Assembly: GCA_009667805.1 (NCBI GenBank)
Contig: CM019064.1
Span: forward strand, 268,937,662-269,001,661
Direction of reading: 5' to 3'
Source: Leptobrachium leishanense
Taxonomy: Eukaryota; Chordata; Amphibia; Anura; Megophryidae
Length of the DNA: 64,000 nucleotides
The translations under genes and the position numbers were made by a program. Positions 1 to 11,708 of this stretch are shown here, one piece after another. The stretch's first letter is position 1; each line of letters begins with the position of its first letter. A model generated the notes under the pieces. It was given only the letters and a program-made list of their open reading frames with translations, was not told the origin of the DNA and did no database searches.

Positions 1-1150
1 CTGTCCCTTCTTGATCCGGTGAAGCTGTCTGAGTGCTGGAGGCCAGTGGTCATCGGGAGGCCTGGTATCCTGTCTGCTTGCTCCCCTGCTGTGTCACTAC
101 ATTTTGTCGGGCCCCGTGAAAAGATTTCTCCCGCTACAGTGACCTTTGTGACCGACCTGACGCCTGCTCTGTGCCTTTTATCTGCTGTGCTGGGGGCTCT
201 GACCTTCTCTGCGGAGGTCTCTCGGGGTGATGTGTTGCCTGATCCACTGAGCCTCCCTTTCAAGGAGCTGAGAGACATTTTGGACACCGGCTGAGTTCCC
301 TCCCCATGCTGATGGCCTGTACCCCTTGACCTGGAGATGATGACACCCCCCTTCCCCACCTATGTTATTTTGATGACCCCTATCTCCCCCTCCCCGTTTT
401 TTCTCCTTTTCCCATATTTAGATTTTTCTTCACACCACTTCGTGCTGCAGACCCTCTTCTCCCCCCCTTTTTTTTTTCTTCTTTTGGCATTTGGGGCAAG
501 CTCGGGGTGTGCCAATGTGGTGGCCACCCTGGCTCTGCTTGCCATATATTTGCCCTCGACTGCCCCGGCCTTGTGACCTGCACATTTCCATGGCCTCCTG
601 TGGTACCTCGGACCTACAGGAGCGTGCCAGGAAAGTCACATACTAGGCCTTTGCCATCATTTTTTTTTTATCATATTTTTTTTAATTTTTTTATTTATTT
701 ATTTAATTATGAATTTTTTTTTTGGGTCTTGGAGCACTTTTTGGTATGTCTCCCCCACCTTTCTATTTTTGATACCCCTTGCCACACCATGGATCTATGT
801 CTCTTTGAAACGTATTTTTGAGACTTTATTTGCCGTAGTTATTATACTTTGAAGAAACCCCCCGCTTGGGGATGTTATTAATGTAGACAACTTGCAGTAC
901 CTAGATGACTTTCTATCACTTGATGTTTCTCTGCTGATGTATTTCGACCTTGTGCGGTCATTCCTGTTATGTGTGGAACCTCCCCCCTCCTTTTTTCTTC
1001 CTTTCATATACCTCTTCCTGCTCACTCTTTTGATGTACCTTATGGATCCTTGGTCCTATGCGACTGCTACCCTGCAATGTCTTTTTGTGGCGTACTTTTC
1101 TTGCATTTGTTATAACACTGCTGACTTCTCAAAATAAAAACATTTTGAAT
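1..1150 (+). mobile_element. 3' end of a LINE (probable L1/Tx1-like 3' UTR)
   Basis: This segment ends in an AATAAA-type signal followed by A-runs at about 1132-1165, as expected of a reverse-transcribed LINE tail. It contains pyrimidine-rich stretches and a long T-rich tract near 660-730, similar in style to the 3' UTR of the L1-like element at 24.2-24.5 kb. A 91-codon open frame at 19-294 is not a recognisable domain. The sequence right of about 1150 continues as hAT 3'-arm sequence, so the LINE inserted into that arm. The 5' part lies outside the window, so the family is inferred only from tail structure. Confidence 0.5.
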
Positions 1151-1539
1151 AAAAAAAAAGTTTTAAAAAAAAACGTTTTTAAAGGGACAGTGAGTTTTCC
1201 ATGAAATAAGGGTTAAAAATAAAAACAAAAAAATCCTTCAAATATTGTGGCTAGGAGGTCCCCATTACCTGCCCGTGAAGTGGCGGATTTCTAGGATGTA
1301 TAGAAACACTTAAAAACAAAAAAATTACGTTTCATGTGACGGTAAATGCTTTTCCTTTAATCTATCCATAAACAACTGCTTTGGCCGGCAGCCTGTGTGA
1401 AAAGACATTTTAGGACGCGCAGAAAAAGTTTAGTGTTTTCTTTGGCTAAATTATTGTGAAACTTATTCAGGCTTTGGATGAAAGTATCAATAGGTGCTTT
1501 AAAATTGGGCTTTTAGCGTCGGCAACAGTGCCGTCACAC

Positions 1540-2950
1540 CGTAACCCCTCTGAGGATATGAATCTGATACAGGCGTCAATGGCAGTGCACCCAGATATTG
1601 TACCTTTAGTGCCAGGCCATCAAGTATCATCATACAGTAACCCCTCTGTAGTATTGTGGAAGAATGCAGGGGTGGACCATGTGGTCCTATATTGAAAAGT
1701 GTTTTTTTTATCTGTTAATGGGCGTCAGTGCACCCAGATATTGTGCCTTTTAATGCCCGGCCATCAAGTATCATCATACAATAACCCCTCTGCGGTATTG
1801 TGGAAGAATGCAGGGGTGGACCATGTGGTCCTATATTGAAAAGATATGATTCTGGTCAAGGCGTCAGTGCACCCAGATATTGTGCTTTTGGTGCCAGGCC
1901 TGCAAGTGCCATCATAATACAGTAACCCCTCTGTGGTATTGTGGAAGAGTGCAGGGGTGGACCATGTGGTCCTATATTGAAAAGTTTTTTATCTGTTAAT
2001 GGGCGTCAGTGCACCCAGATATTGTGCCTTTAATGCCAGGCCAGCAAGTATCATCATACAGTTACCCCTCTGTGTTATTGTGGAAGAGTGCAGGGGTGAA
2101 CCTTGTGGTCCTGTATTAAAAAGATATGCATCTGGTTAAGGCGTCAGTGCACCCAGATATTCTGCCTTTGGTGCAAGACTGCCAGGCCAGCAAGTATCAT
2201 CATACAGTAAGGCTGGGGTCAGACGAACGCAGTGTTAACGTCCGTGTTGCCCGCACATAAGTACGTCCGTGATAGCATAAAATTGTGTTAAATGGAGCCC
2301 CACACACGAAGTGCATCTGCACAGAACTGCGGGGGCTGACGGACGCTGCAAACGGATGCAGGTTAGGCAAGATCGTAATACTGCTAGAACGGATGTGCAG
2401 AGTGCGCCACGTCCACAACGTCCGCATAGCTTTGTGTGTGAGTGATGCAACAATGTCAGACGGACTGCATTTATACGTCCAGCATTTTTGACGGACAGAA
2501 TGTTCTTTCATTGTAATTTATTTTCCCTGCTACATCAGTCAAAAAATACGTCAGTGAAAAAAACCGACTGTGTGGCCACTACCTTGTCGTCAGTCAGTAA
2601 GTATGTCTGTAGAAAATGCGCTCATCTGACCCTAGCCTAACCCCTCTGTGGTATTGTGAAAGAGTGCAGGGATGGACCACGTGGTCCTATATTGAAACGT
2701 TTTTGATCTGGTAATGGGCGTCAGTGCACCCAGATATTGTGCCTTTGGTGCAAGACTACCAGGCCAGCAAGTATCATCATACAGTAACCCCTCTGTGGTA
2801 TTGTGGAAGAGTGCAGGGTTGGACCCTGCGGTTCAAAAAAATAAAATGATATAAATCTGGCACAGGCGTCAGTGCAGCCAAATATTGTGCCTTTCATGGC
2901 AGCAAGTGCCTTCACACCGTAACCCTTTTGTGGTATTGTGGAAGAGTTCA
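1540..2950. repeat. ~140-bp tandem repeat array in the hAT 3' arm
   Basis: The phrase ggtcctatattgaaaag recurs near 1683, 1827, 1968 and 2106 (last copy diverged), then near 2684 after a MITE insertion. This gives a period of about 138-144 bp. Each unit also carries gtgcacccagatattgtgcc and a form of ctctgtggtattgtggaag. Related units, fewer in number, occur in the deletion derivative at about 25930-26160. Open frames here are by-products of the repeat. Subterminal tandem repeats in hAT elements can be transposase-binding arrays, but that role is inferred. Confidence 0.75.
2211..2637. mobile_element. Harbinger-like MITE (GGCTGGGGTCAGAC family)
   Basis: Termini GGCTGGGGTCAGACG and CTGACCCTAGCC are inverted repeats flanked by TAA at 2208-2210 and 2638-2640. 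Sister tandem units (for example near 2780) read cagtaacccctctg without the insert, so the empty site is visible inside the same array and the duplication is TAA. A 3-bp TWA-type duplication is characteristic of PIF/Harbinger elements. There is no coding capacity. The copy at 27470-27890 is the closest relative in the window, in opposite orientation. Confidence 0.75.
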
Positions 2951-2991
2951 GTGCTGGAGGTTTTGTGACTGCAGAAGAGGACATCCCCTAT

Positions 2992-5684
2992 CTATTCCAT
3001 TACTTCAGCATCAGGGGATTGATAGCTGCTGATCCAGGACTGATTCATTTTTATAAATGTCAGTCGGTCTACAGAGTCGGTGGACAGACGCACTCTTTTG
3101 TCTGTGACAAAACCTCCAGCGGCACTGAACGTCCTTTCGGAAAGCATGCTAGATGAAGGGCAACCTAGTAGCTGCATAGCATATTGGCTAAGTTCTGGCC
3201 AGTGATCCAATCTTAACACCCAGTAAGCCAGTGGATCATCTGCTGGAAATGTATCCCGGTCTGCCCTTGCCCCTAGGTAGTCCTGCACATATGGTGAAGA
3301 CGCTGGCAATGGGTGCCTACATTTGACGTCCCTGGGAGTCGAGGACTAAAAAAATTAAAAAATGCATCAGTCAAGTGGCCTTGGCCTTCACCGCTATTCC
3401 TCTGATCACCTGCAGCCTCAGAAGCACATGTGTCAGCACTTGGTAATCTAACAGTGCCTGCAAAGGTGTTACACAAGTTTCGCTTTAGAGCGTCCTCAAG
3501 TTTTGTCATCCTGTGCTCCCTCTGTGCGGGCAGGATGAGCTCTGCAACTTTCCCCTTGTATCGTGGATCAAGAAGGGTTGCCAACCAGTAATGATCCCTC
3601 TCCTTGATAGCATGAATCCTGGGGTCCTTTAGCAGACTTTGCATCATTAGGGAGCCCATGCAGCGTAGGTTGGAGGTGGCATTAGCTGCCGAGTCTTCCT
3701 GGTCAATGAGGATGACCGTATCGTGCACTTCCTCCTCCCAGCCACGCACAAGCCCTTCTGTTTCTGGGCACACAAAACCCTGCCTTGAGGAATCCCCACC
3801 TTCAATGCCCCCACTACTTAAATAGTCCTCCTCCTCCTCATCCTCCTCCTGTCTGATCTGAGTAGGACCCGCTGGAATGCTGTCTGCAGAAAGACTGGGG
3901 CCTTGAGAGCTAGGGAAGGCCTCCTCTTCCTCCCGCTGCTCTGCCTCTAGAGCCACATCTATAATTCCCCACAGAGTGTGCGCCAGCAGGAACACTAAAG
4001 GAATTGTGTCACTGATGCATGCACTGTCCCTGCTCACCATCCTCGTTGCTTCCTCAAATGGTGAGGTACAGTGCAGTACAGTGCATGCATCCTTGATCAT
4101 CAGCCACTGCAGGGAAGGAAAAAAAAACAAGTTGACCTGAACCTGTCTTTGTGCCATACTCACACAGGTACTCGTTGATGGCCCTCTGCCATCTGTGCAG
4201 ACGCTGCAGCATTGCTAATGTCGAGTTCCACCTTGTGGGCATGTCACAGATCAGACAGTTTGTGGGAAGGTGGAATTCTCTTTGAATTTCTGCCAGGCGA
4301 ACGCTTGCTGGGAATGACCGTCTGAAGTGACTGCAGACTTTTCTGGCCTGGATGAGAAGCTCTGGCAGCCCTGGGTGCTTAGGAAACGCTGTACCACCAG
4401 ATTTAGGACGTGTGCTAGGCATGGTACATGCGTCAATTTACCCTTGCGTAGGGCGGAGAGAAGGTTGCTGCCATTATCGCAGACGATCATTCCCAGCTCA
4501 AGCTGGTGTTAACCATCTCTGCACCTGCCCCTGCAGAGCTGACAAAATTTCTGACCTGGTGTGGCTCCTGTCCCCTAAACAAACCAGCTCCAGCACAGTA
4601 TGGCATCTTTTTGCTTGAGCCATTGCGTAGACCCTGTCAGGCGTCGGTTTCACTGCCACTTCGCCAGAGACAGAGAAGGAGAAGGAGGAGGAGGAGGAGG
4701 AAGAGGTGGTGGTGGTGGAGCAGACAGACCTCATACAAGCAGCTTTCTGGAGGCGTGGTGGATGAACAAGCTCCAGCACAGAGCCCCGTCTTGGATCCCT
4801 CCCAGCTGCAATCAGAGTTACCCAGTGTGCCGTGAAGGAAATGTAACGATCCTGTCCATGCTTGCTGGACCACGTGTCTAAAGTCACATGCACCTTGCTG
4901 CTGACTGCCTTTCCCAATGACTCGATAACATTGTCTTCCACGTGCTGGTATAGTGCTGGAATGGCCTTGCATGAAAAGTAATGGCGTTTTGGAACCTGCC
5001 ACTGTGGTACAGCGCATTCAGCAAATTCACGGAAGGGAGCAGAGTCCACCAGCTGGAAAGGCAGCAGCTGCAATGCGAGTAATTTTGCTAAGCTGGCATT
5101 TAGACGCTGTGCTTGGGGATGGTTGGGACTATATTTTTTCTTTCGCTGCAGCAGCTGCGGCAACGTAATCTGACTGCGTAAATCTTCAGCTACTGGGATG
5201 ATGTCACATTGTGAGGAAGGACCTGCTGGTACATCCATTACTGTAGCATCATCCTGTCGGTGGAGGTTGTAGGCAATTGCATGGCAGGACATACAGTGTG
5301 GGTAGAGACAGATGAGGAGGAGGAGGACCTACGCAAAGTTTTGCGCCAACGGGATGTGTGGCACTTGTTCATATGTCGCCTCAAGCACGTGGTACCCAAG
5401 TGTCCGGTGTTTATCCCACGCTTCAGCCTCCTCTGACATAGATTACAAATAGCAACGGTGGGGTCTGCTGCACATTTCTTAAAGAACTCCCAGACAGCAG
5501 AGTTCCTGCATGTGTTCTTTGAGACAACAGCGCTCTGCACCAGAGCAGCTCTGACATGTGATGCCTTGGACTGGCTAGTGCTACGGTTGGTCACAGAGGA
5601 TGTTGTGCCTTGTGTTTGCTGTGCCTCCTCCTCAGGGGTCAAGTCCTGGGAAAAAAAGTGAGGGAACTCACCCACGAATTCCAC
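2992..5684 (-). pseudogene. hAT transposase, BED finger through C-terminal dimerisation domain (decayed)
   Basis: Reading leftward, the first segment (5684-5238) carries a BED zinc finger with the C-x2-C pair in CNLCQRRL and a downstream H-x4-H type pair in RHMNKCH. The next segment (5292-4498) has TLDTWSS followed by YISFTAHWV, typical of the hAT RNase H-like core. Then come CDNGSNLLSAL (4490-4251), DMPTRWNSTLAML (4422-4054) and LATLLDPRYKGKV (4163-3273). The last segment (3309-2992) contains SSSMLSERTFSAAGG, the hAT dimerisation motif. At least three frame changes separate these segments, and a GAG/CTC trinucleotide run near 4680-4730 expands a serine tract. A pyrimidine tract ending in cccag|GACTTGACC near 5647 on the minus strand looks like a 3' splice site, making this a long terminal exon. 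It is not functional as it stands. Confidence 0.85.
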
Positions 5685-5705
5685 AACCCCTATTACCTGA
5701 AGAAA

Positions 5706-5728
5706 ATATATATATATATATATATATT
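5706..5728. repeat. (AT)n microsatellite
   Basis: A pure alternating AT run just outside the predicted splice acceptor of the hAT transposase. It lies inside the intron-like interval. Confidence 0.9.
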
Positions 5729-5882
5729 ACGAGTATAGCAGTACGTGGTGATACTATTTTTATTGGGTTAGCATTACATTTAAAAGACAAGCTTTCAAGA
5801 GTGTAAACTGGAAACTATACTGATCAGTGAAAGGTATCACTACGTACAGGTATACTCGTGATTGTGGCAACTGGACTAACGC

Positions 5883-5886
<4 letters not shown>

Positions 5887-5913
<27 letters not shown>
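5887..5913. repeat. (AT)n microsatellite
   Basis: A second alternating AT run, about 160 bp from the first and immediately before the 28-bp minisatellite. Confidence 0.9.
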
Positions 5914-5917
<4 letters not shown>

Positions 5918-5939
5918 CTCCAGGCACAGACCCCCCCAG

Positions 5940-6155
5940 AATTATATACACAGCGCTGAATCCCCAGAATAACATACACAGCACTGATCCCCCAGGATAA
6001 TATACACAGCACTGAGCCCCCAGAATAATATGCACAGCACTGAGCCTCCAGAATAATATGCACAGCACTGAGCCCCCAGAATAATATGCACAGCACTGAG
6101 CCTCCAGAATAATATGCACAGCACTGAGCCCCCAGAATAATATGCACAGCACTGG
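5940..6155. repeat. 28-bp minisatellite
   Basis: About seven to eight tandem copies of a 28-bp unit of the form cagcactgagcccccagaat plus aatatgca. Variants differ at a few positions, such as gagcctcc versus gagccccc. It directly abuts the 22-bp array. Apparent open frames on the minus strand are repeat artefacts. Confidence 0.9.
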
Positions 6156-6159
6156 TTAT

Positions 6160-7640
6160 ATGGATATATTTTCCCCAGTTCACATGGATCTAATTGCCCC
6201 CAGGTCATATGGGTATATATTGCCCCCAGCTCGTATGGATAATGCCCCCCAGCTCTCATGGATAATGCCCCCAGGTCTCATGGATAATGCCCCCACTATC
6301 ATGGATAATGCCCCCCAGGTCTCATGGCTATTGCCCCCAGGTCTCATGGAAATTGCCCCCAGGTCTCATGGATATTGCCCCCCAGGTCTCATGGATATTG
6401 CCCCCCCAGGTCTCATGGATAATGCCCACCCCCAGGTCTCATGGATAATGCCCACCCCCAGGTCTCATGGATATTGCCCCCCCAGGTCTCATGGATATTG
6501 CCCCCAGGTCTCATGGCTATTGCCCCCAGCTCTCATGGCTATTGCCCCCAGCTCTCATGGATTGTGCCCCCAGGTCTCATGGCTATTGCCCCCAGGTCTC
6601 ATGGCTATTGCCCCCAGGTCTCATGGAAATTGCCCCCAGGTCTCATGGCTATTGCCCCCAGGTCTCATGGAAATTGCCCCCAGGACTCATGCATATTGCC
6701 CCAGGTCTCATGGATATTGCCCCCAGGTCTCATGGATATTGCCCCCAGGTCTCATGGAAATTGCCCCCAGGTCTCATGGATATTGCCCCCAGGTGTCATG
6801 GAAATTGCCCCCCATGTCTCATGCATATTGCCCCCAGGTGTCATGGAAATTGCCCCCAGGTGTCATGATTGTGCCCCCAGGTCTCATGCATATTGCCCCC
6901 AGGTCTCATGCATATTGCCCCCAGGTCTCATGGATATTGCCCCCAGGTCTCATGGAATTGCCCCCAGGTCTCATGGCTATTGCCCCCAGCTCTCAAGGAA
7001 ATTGCCCCCAGGTCTCATGGATTGTGCCCCCAGGTCTCATGGATATGCCCCAGGTCTCATGGCTATTGCCCCCAGGTCTCATGGAAATTGCCCCCCAGGT
7101 CTCATGGAAATTGCCCCCAGGTCTCATGGATATTGCCCCCAGGTCTCATGGATATTGCCCCCAGGTGTCATGGAAATTGCCCCCCAGGTCTCATGCATAT
7201 TGCCCCCAGGTGTCATGGAAATTGCCCCCAGGTGTCATTGATTGTGCCCCCAGGTCTCATGCATATTGCCCCAGGTCTCATGCATATTGCCCCAGGTCTC
7301 ATGCATATTGCCCCCAGGTCTCATGGAAATTGCCCCCCAGGTCTCATGGAAATTGCCCCCAGGTCTCATGGAAATTGGCCCCAGGTGTCATTGATTGTGC
7401 CCCCAGGTCTCATGCATATTGCCCCAGATCTCATGGATATTGCCCCCAGGTCTGATGCATATTGCCCCCAGGTCTCATGGAAATTGCCCCCAGGTCTCAT
7501 GGAAATTGCCCCCCAGGTCCCAGGTCTCATTGATTGTGCCCCCAGGTCTCATGGATATTGCCCCCCAGGTCTCATGGATATTGCCCCCCGTGTCATGGAT
7601 ATTGTCCCCCCAGTGTCATGGATATTGTCCCCAGCTCACC
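6160..7640. repeat. 22-bp minisatellite array (~65 units)
   Basis: Units of 22 bp follow the pattern tctcatggatattgcccccagg, with variants at the middle trinucleotide (ggataa, ggatat, ggctat, ggaaat, gcatat, ggattgtg). Because 22 is not a multiple of 3 and the unit lacks stops, all three forward frames stay open over long stretches. This explains the 437-codon frame at 6142-7455, which is not a gene. A composite pattern of variants near 6780-6900 recurs near 7141-7270, indicating duplication of blocks of about 370 bp. Confidence 0.92.
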
Positions 7641-7654
7641 TCTGCTTCTTCTGT

Positions 7655-7880
7655 GGCTGCTGCTGCCGCCGCCGCCGCACACTGCAGGCAGCCGCGTGCT
7701 TCCTGCTTGAACGCCGCTGACAGGAAGTGAAGCCGAGTGGCTCCACTTCCGGTCAGCGGGCCGTTCTAACAGGATGCACGCGGCCGCCGGCAATGTGCGG
7801 CGGCGGCGTTTGGGCTCGGGCCACAGCGGGAACGCTGCGTTCCCGCTGTGGGAGAAGTGCGGGAATGCCGTTCCCGCGCG
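7655..7880. repeat. GC-rich imperfect palindrome/foldback
   Basis: Sequence from about 7662 to 7735 is roughly the reverse complement of 7737-7810, with paired tracts such as gccgccgccgcaca and tgtgcggcggcggc and a centre near 7736. A second perfect inverted repeat follows, ccacagcgggaacg and cgttcccgctgtgg with a 3-bp loop near 7820-7852, then a shorter gcgggaa/ttcccgc pair. It lies between the minisatellite and the acidic part of the transposase first exon, and probably inserted there. Confidence 0.7.
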
Positions 7881-7889
7881 TTCCCGCTT

Positions 7890-8537
7890 GACTCGAGCCC
7901 TGCTCCTCCTCCTCCCCCTCCTCCTCACTTGATTCCTCAGTTCGATCTGGCACCCAGGTGGAGTCAGTGACCTCATCATCAATGTCATCTTCACCCCCTA
8001 TCTCCTCGTCACTGGAGCCAACTTGGCAGTATGCTGCAGCTGCTGGGGCAACATGAGTGCCAGTTATTTGGGGTGTCATCACTGGCACCCCCTTCCTCTA
8101 GGTTGATTATACTCCCTTGCTCAACCTCAGAGATTGAATCAGAGCACTGTACTTGCTGCGCATCCTCAAGCAGCATGTCACTCTCATTGTAGTCAAACAA
8201 TTCAGCTGACTCCTCCGTGTGTGATAGCGAGGCTACGGCAGGAGTAGCTGTGGACATGGAGGCTGCATTAGATGCTTTGGCAGCTGAGGTGAACTGTAAA
8301 GCCTGGCTGGCAGAGGACTCGGAGGATGAGGATGGCCTGGTTAGCCAATCCACCAAGTCCTCTGTATGTTGCTGCTGCTTTAAGACGACCAGCACCAGTT
8401 AGAAAGGACAAGCGTGCCACTGCAGAGGATGTACCACGTCCACCACAACCAGAGACACAGCCTCCCGACACAGGGGCTGCTTGCCCTCTTATCTGTGGCT
8501 GGGAGCGTCTGCCGGGCTTTTTTGTTCTTTCAGACAT
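7890..8537 (-). pseudogene. hAT transposase N-terminal exon (decayed)
   Basis: Reading leftward from an ATG at 8537 (MSERTKKPGRR), a basic and glycine-rich start is followed by a frame change near 8370. A Ser/Ala/acidic stretch (ORF 8395-8009) then shifts near 8080 into an acidic frame with SDEEIGGEDDIDDEV and a Glu-rich tract near 7900-7930. Such low-complexity acidic leaders often precede the BED finger in hAT transposases of this type. The frame runs into the GC-rich palindrome, so the original exon end is lost. A donor-like AGAG|GTGAGC lies at about 7637 on the minus strand, just past the palindrome. Confidence 0.6.
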
Positions 8538-8649
8538 GGTGAGTGATATATAGATTAATATATACAGAACTCTGATTCAACTCTGGTATAAAGATTTAAA
8601 TAACTCTGGTATAACTCAGTGAGACACACTGATAGCTGGCAGCCAGTGA

Positions 8650-8905
8650 CAAGAGACAGATCACCTTAATTCCCAAGTGTTTTAAAGAAATTAGTGAGCC
8701 CCAAAATACAGTGTGGTACTGTTTGTATGACGAGACACAGATCAACTTAATTCACAAGTGTTTTAAAGAAATTAGTGAGCCCCAAAAAGATTTGCTGGCA
8801 CAGTGACAAGACCCAGAAAATCACCTCAATTCACAAATGTTTTAAATAAAGTTGTAAACCCCAAAAAAACTTGCTGGCACAGTGAAAAGACACACATCAC
8901 CTAAA
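8650..8905. repeat. ~80-bp tandem repeats in the hAT 5' arm
   Basis: Three to four diverged units contain a form of agtgttttaaagaaattagt followed by gagccccaaaa and a cagat/cacct(t)aattc stretch, near 8676, 8757 and 8835. They lie between the transposase start and the 5' terminus. They are largely absent from the deletion derivative. Confidence 0.7.
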
Positions 8906-9338
8906 TTCCCTGATATTTGGTCGAAATGAGACCCCCCCAGACCCCCCCAGTAGCGTGGCAGACCGGCAGTAACAACACACACAACTATCTCCTTTGAAAT
9001 CTCCTCTGAAATGTGTGCAGAAGCGCTGCGTGGAAACCTTATATAGTCTGCTGCGAAACTTAGCTCTGTGAGCCCATGATTGGGCAAAATTTGCCCAATC
9101 AGGACTCTGAGCGGTGATTGGCATAGTGTTCAACCAGTCTTGCACCAGACCTGTGGTCAGGTGCAAGGCTGTAGCCAATTAGGAGCTTCAGGCAGTGGGA
9201 AAATGCATTGTGGTCCATTGTGGTCGAACATGCGGCGAACACCCGGAAATGTTCGGGGTTCGCGATCCGCTCGAACAGGCTAAGTTCGGGTCGAACCCCG
9301 AACAGTCCGAACCCGAACAGCTCATCCCTAGTGATAAT

Positions 9339-11705
9339 ATGGAGCCATTACAAAGAAAATCTGGTGTGACCAGCTAAGTCTTAGTGGCTAATATGTAAGC
9401 ATATCTGCTCATATTTGTAGGGTGCCGCTAATATATTCTGGATCTTAGGTCTTTTTTTTTCAATATAGTTGAGGGCTAGCTACTTTGAGCTAGCTATACT
9501 GAAGGAAAATAAATAGGGTCCTTCAATCCCTAACTTCGCATTTGAGATTTTCTGTTCTGTTAATTATTATTATTCTTTTTTTGGCTTAATGTACAGCATC
9601 ATTGTCTTATCAAAAATATTACAAAAGGATGTTGTTATATAGTGTTACATAACTTTATTTTATTTTTTATTGATAATCAAAAGGATAGTATCTACTGAGT
9701 GTTCCTTGTTACTGCTATTATTTTCCCTTTATATCTATTTACTGATACAGCTTTTGTCACCCATATATACACATTCTAATTTAGCCAACCAGCTACTATA
9801 AAAATAGGTACATTTTAAAAATTAAAACCATTTTCCTCACTCCTTGCAAACATTATGGTTCCAATGGATCCCAATTTTCGCTAAGAATGAATGTATGCAG
9901 GGTGTCCAATAGAAAATCAACAGAAATAACATCAATACTGGCAGATTGAACCACCTCCTGGTCTGAGTAGAACTTACTCTAGAAATGGCAAGTTTTCAGC
10001 CAATGAAAGACGACCAAATGGAATATAACCTAATCAAGCCTGCTAATATATACTAATTTAGCTCGAAAAATAGAAAAAACATAAATGGCAAACCATGGAG
10101 AAGCAAACTGTCACAAATCCCTGATCCCAACATGCAGTACACATCACAACCTGAACTACCGGTCTTTAAAGTAGCCGGTAAATAGCTAACTAATAGATGA
10201 ACATACAGAAAGCACAGAGTCACAGAAAAAGCCAGAGTCGTAGACAGGGTAGTTGCACAAGTCAAGGTCTGTACACAGGGTTAAATATACACAGGAGCAA
10301 GAAGGCACGATCTGGCAATTGGAAACCATGACAGGGCACCTTGGCAAAGGGAATCCTGGTGTTTAAACAGATGGGCGTTGCTGATCACAAAGCAGTGCCC
10401 CATGCCAGCATACCATGCCACTCCTCTATGCCCGAGAGCTGCCAATAATACCAGTCGTTGGCAATCATCCATCAAGGGAGAAGCTGCCGGCGGCCAGAGT
10501 GAGCTGGAGTAAAGAGCAGCCCATAACTTAACAGACGAGGGATAAAATATCAGCTAATGAACTGCCTGTATCTTATCCCCTGCTGCAATATCAGCATCAA
10601 CTCCCTGCACTTCAAAAAATGTAAAACCGCTCAATAGCATCTTTCCTCACTGAACGTCTCATCAGTGTTAGAAACATTTGCAATCAATCATAAAAAGCCA
10701 CCTAGTAAGCTTTTATAGCAGTACGGAGATGTGTGGGCTTTTTTCTTCATGCATTTTGATGTCTATATACAAGCAGAGCATTTCAGCACACATAAAACTA
10801 ATTAAATGAAACACACAAAAATCTATAGAGCACAAAAGATTGGAGAATAAGGAGAAAAATATAAGTTATGGATGCATTGTCGCTGGCATTATTGGATTTC
10901 ATCACATTGTTACTGGTTCTACTTTTGTAATCTTCTTGAAAGACTTGTTCTTTTCTGAAGGCTAAATAAAAAAAATGTTACCTTTGAGAATTTCCTAGAA
11001 ATGGTAATAAAGAAAACAGCCTTCCATTTAATTATTATACTAGGTGGATTAAATAAATACTGTTATATAACCCTATTAAACCGGCGTGACGCAATGAAAA
11101 GGTATACTATTGCATACCCTGCAATTTTATTTTTTTTATAATTTTTGATATGCAACATTATGGATAAAAACACATTCAAAGCAGAAGAAGTGCACATGGA
11201 GTTCAATGCCTTTCATTTGTATTTTAAAGCTTGGTACTTATGTTGAAATTGCATTTACGTGTTAGATAGCATTACCACAGACTGACATTCTAAATGACAC
11301 TAATATACAGAACTGTAAATTTCTGTTTAATGCCCGCCTGTGCATGGTAATAGCAGGGTAATGTGCGCTGACTGTTTATGCCATCACCACAGGGGTTATA
11401 GCTGTCATTCTGCTGTTCGATGCAAATTTTGAAAATGGCTGCCCTGCCTCCCAGCTTGACTTACTCAAGTCATCATAACATTTTTATTTGTGTACCACAG
11501 AGAACACACAATGGATGAACACTGGTTGCTCAGCTATCGGTGTAATCAAAAAGCCCATTCCCTCTTTGTGGTTTTTTCTTTATCAATTAAAATAAGTGGG
11601 TTCTACGAGAGCAGTACAATACAATACTGACAAAAAGGAATTAGTTAAAGTGAACTTGTTGTGGCCAAAACGATGGGGGATTGAGGATTGCCAATACATG
11701 CATAC
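9339..11705. other. No gene or clear repeat seen
   Basis: This AT-rich stretch shows only short unsupported open frames and no recognisable mobile element. It may be the most ancient local DNA in this part of the window. Confidence 0.5.
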
Positions 11706-11708
11706 TAT

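Larger units (their letters stand above)
1151..9330 (-). mobile_element. Large hAT DNA transposon, reverse orientation, interrupted
   Basis: The right edge reads inward as TAGGGATGAGCTGTTCGG, the same terminus as the complete derivative at 25491. The element's 5' end is therefore at 9330, next to a potential 8-bp target copy gtgataat at 9331-9338. The left arm near 1160-1400 matches the derivative's 3' arm in reverse. The last ~230 bp of that arm are displaced upstream by the LINE at 1-1150. Inside are a BED-type hAT transposase remnant, subterminal tandem repeats, a Harbinger-like MITE and an intron-like interval loaded with minisatellites. It is a plausible decayed autonomous parent of the 25491-26727 element. 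Confidence 0.8.

Noticed and set aside
1540..2950. CRISPR-like regular array
   Set aside because: Units are ~140 bp and similar throughout with no short repeat/variable spacer structure, and they lie inside a eukaryotic hAT transposon.
6142..7455. 437-codon plus-strand open frame
   Set aside because: A stop-free 22-bp unit keeps all three frames open; there is no domain and no start context, and the periodicity explains it fully.
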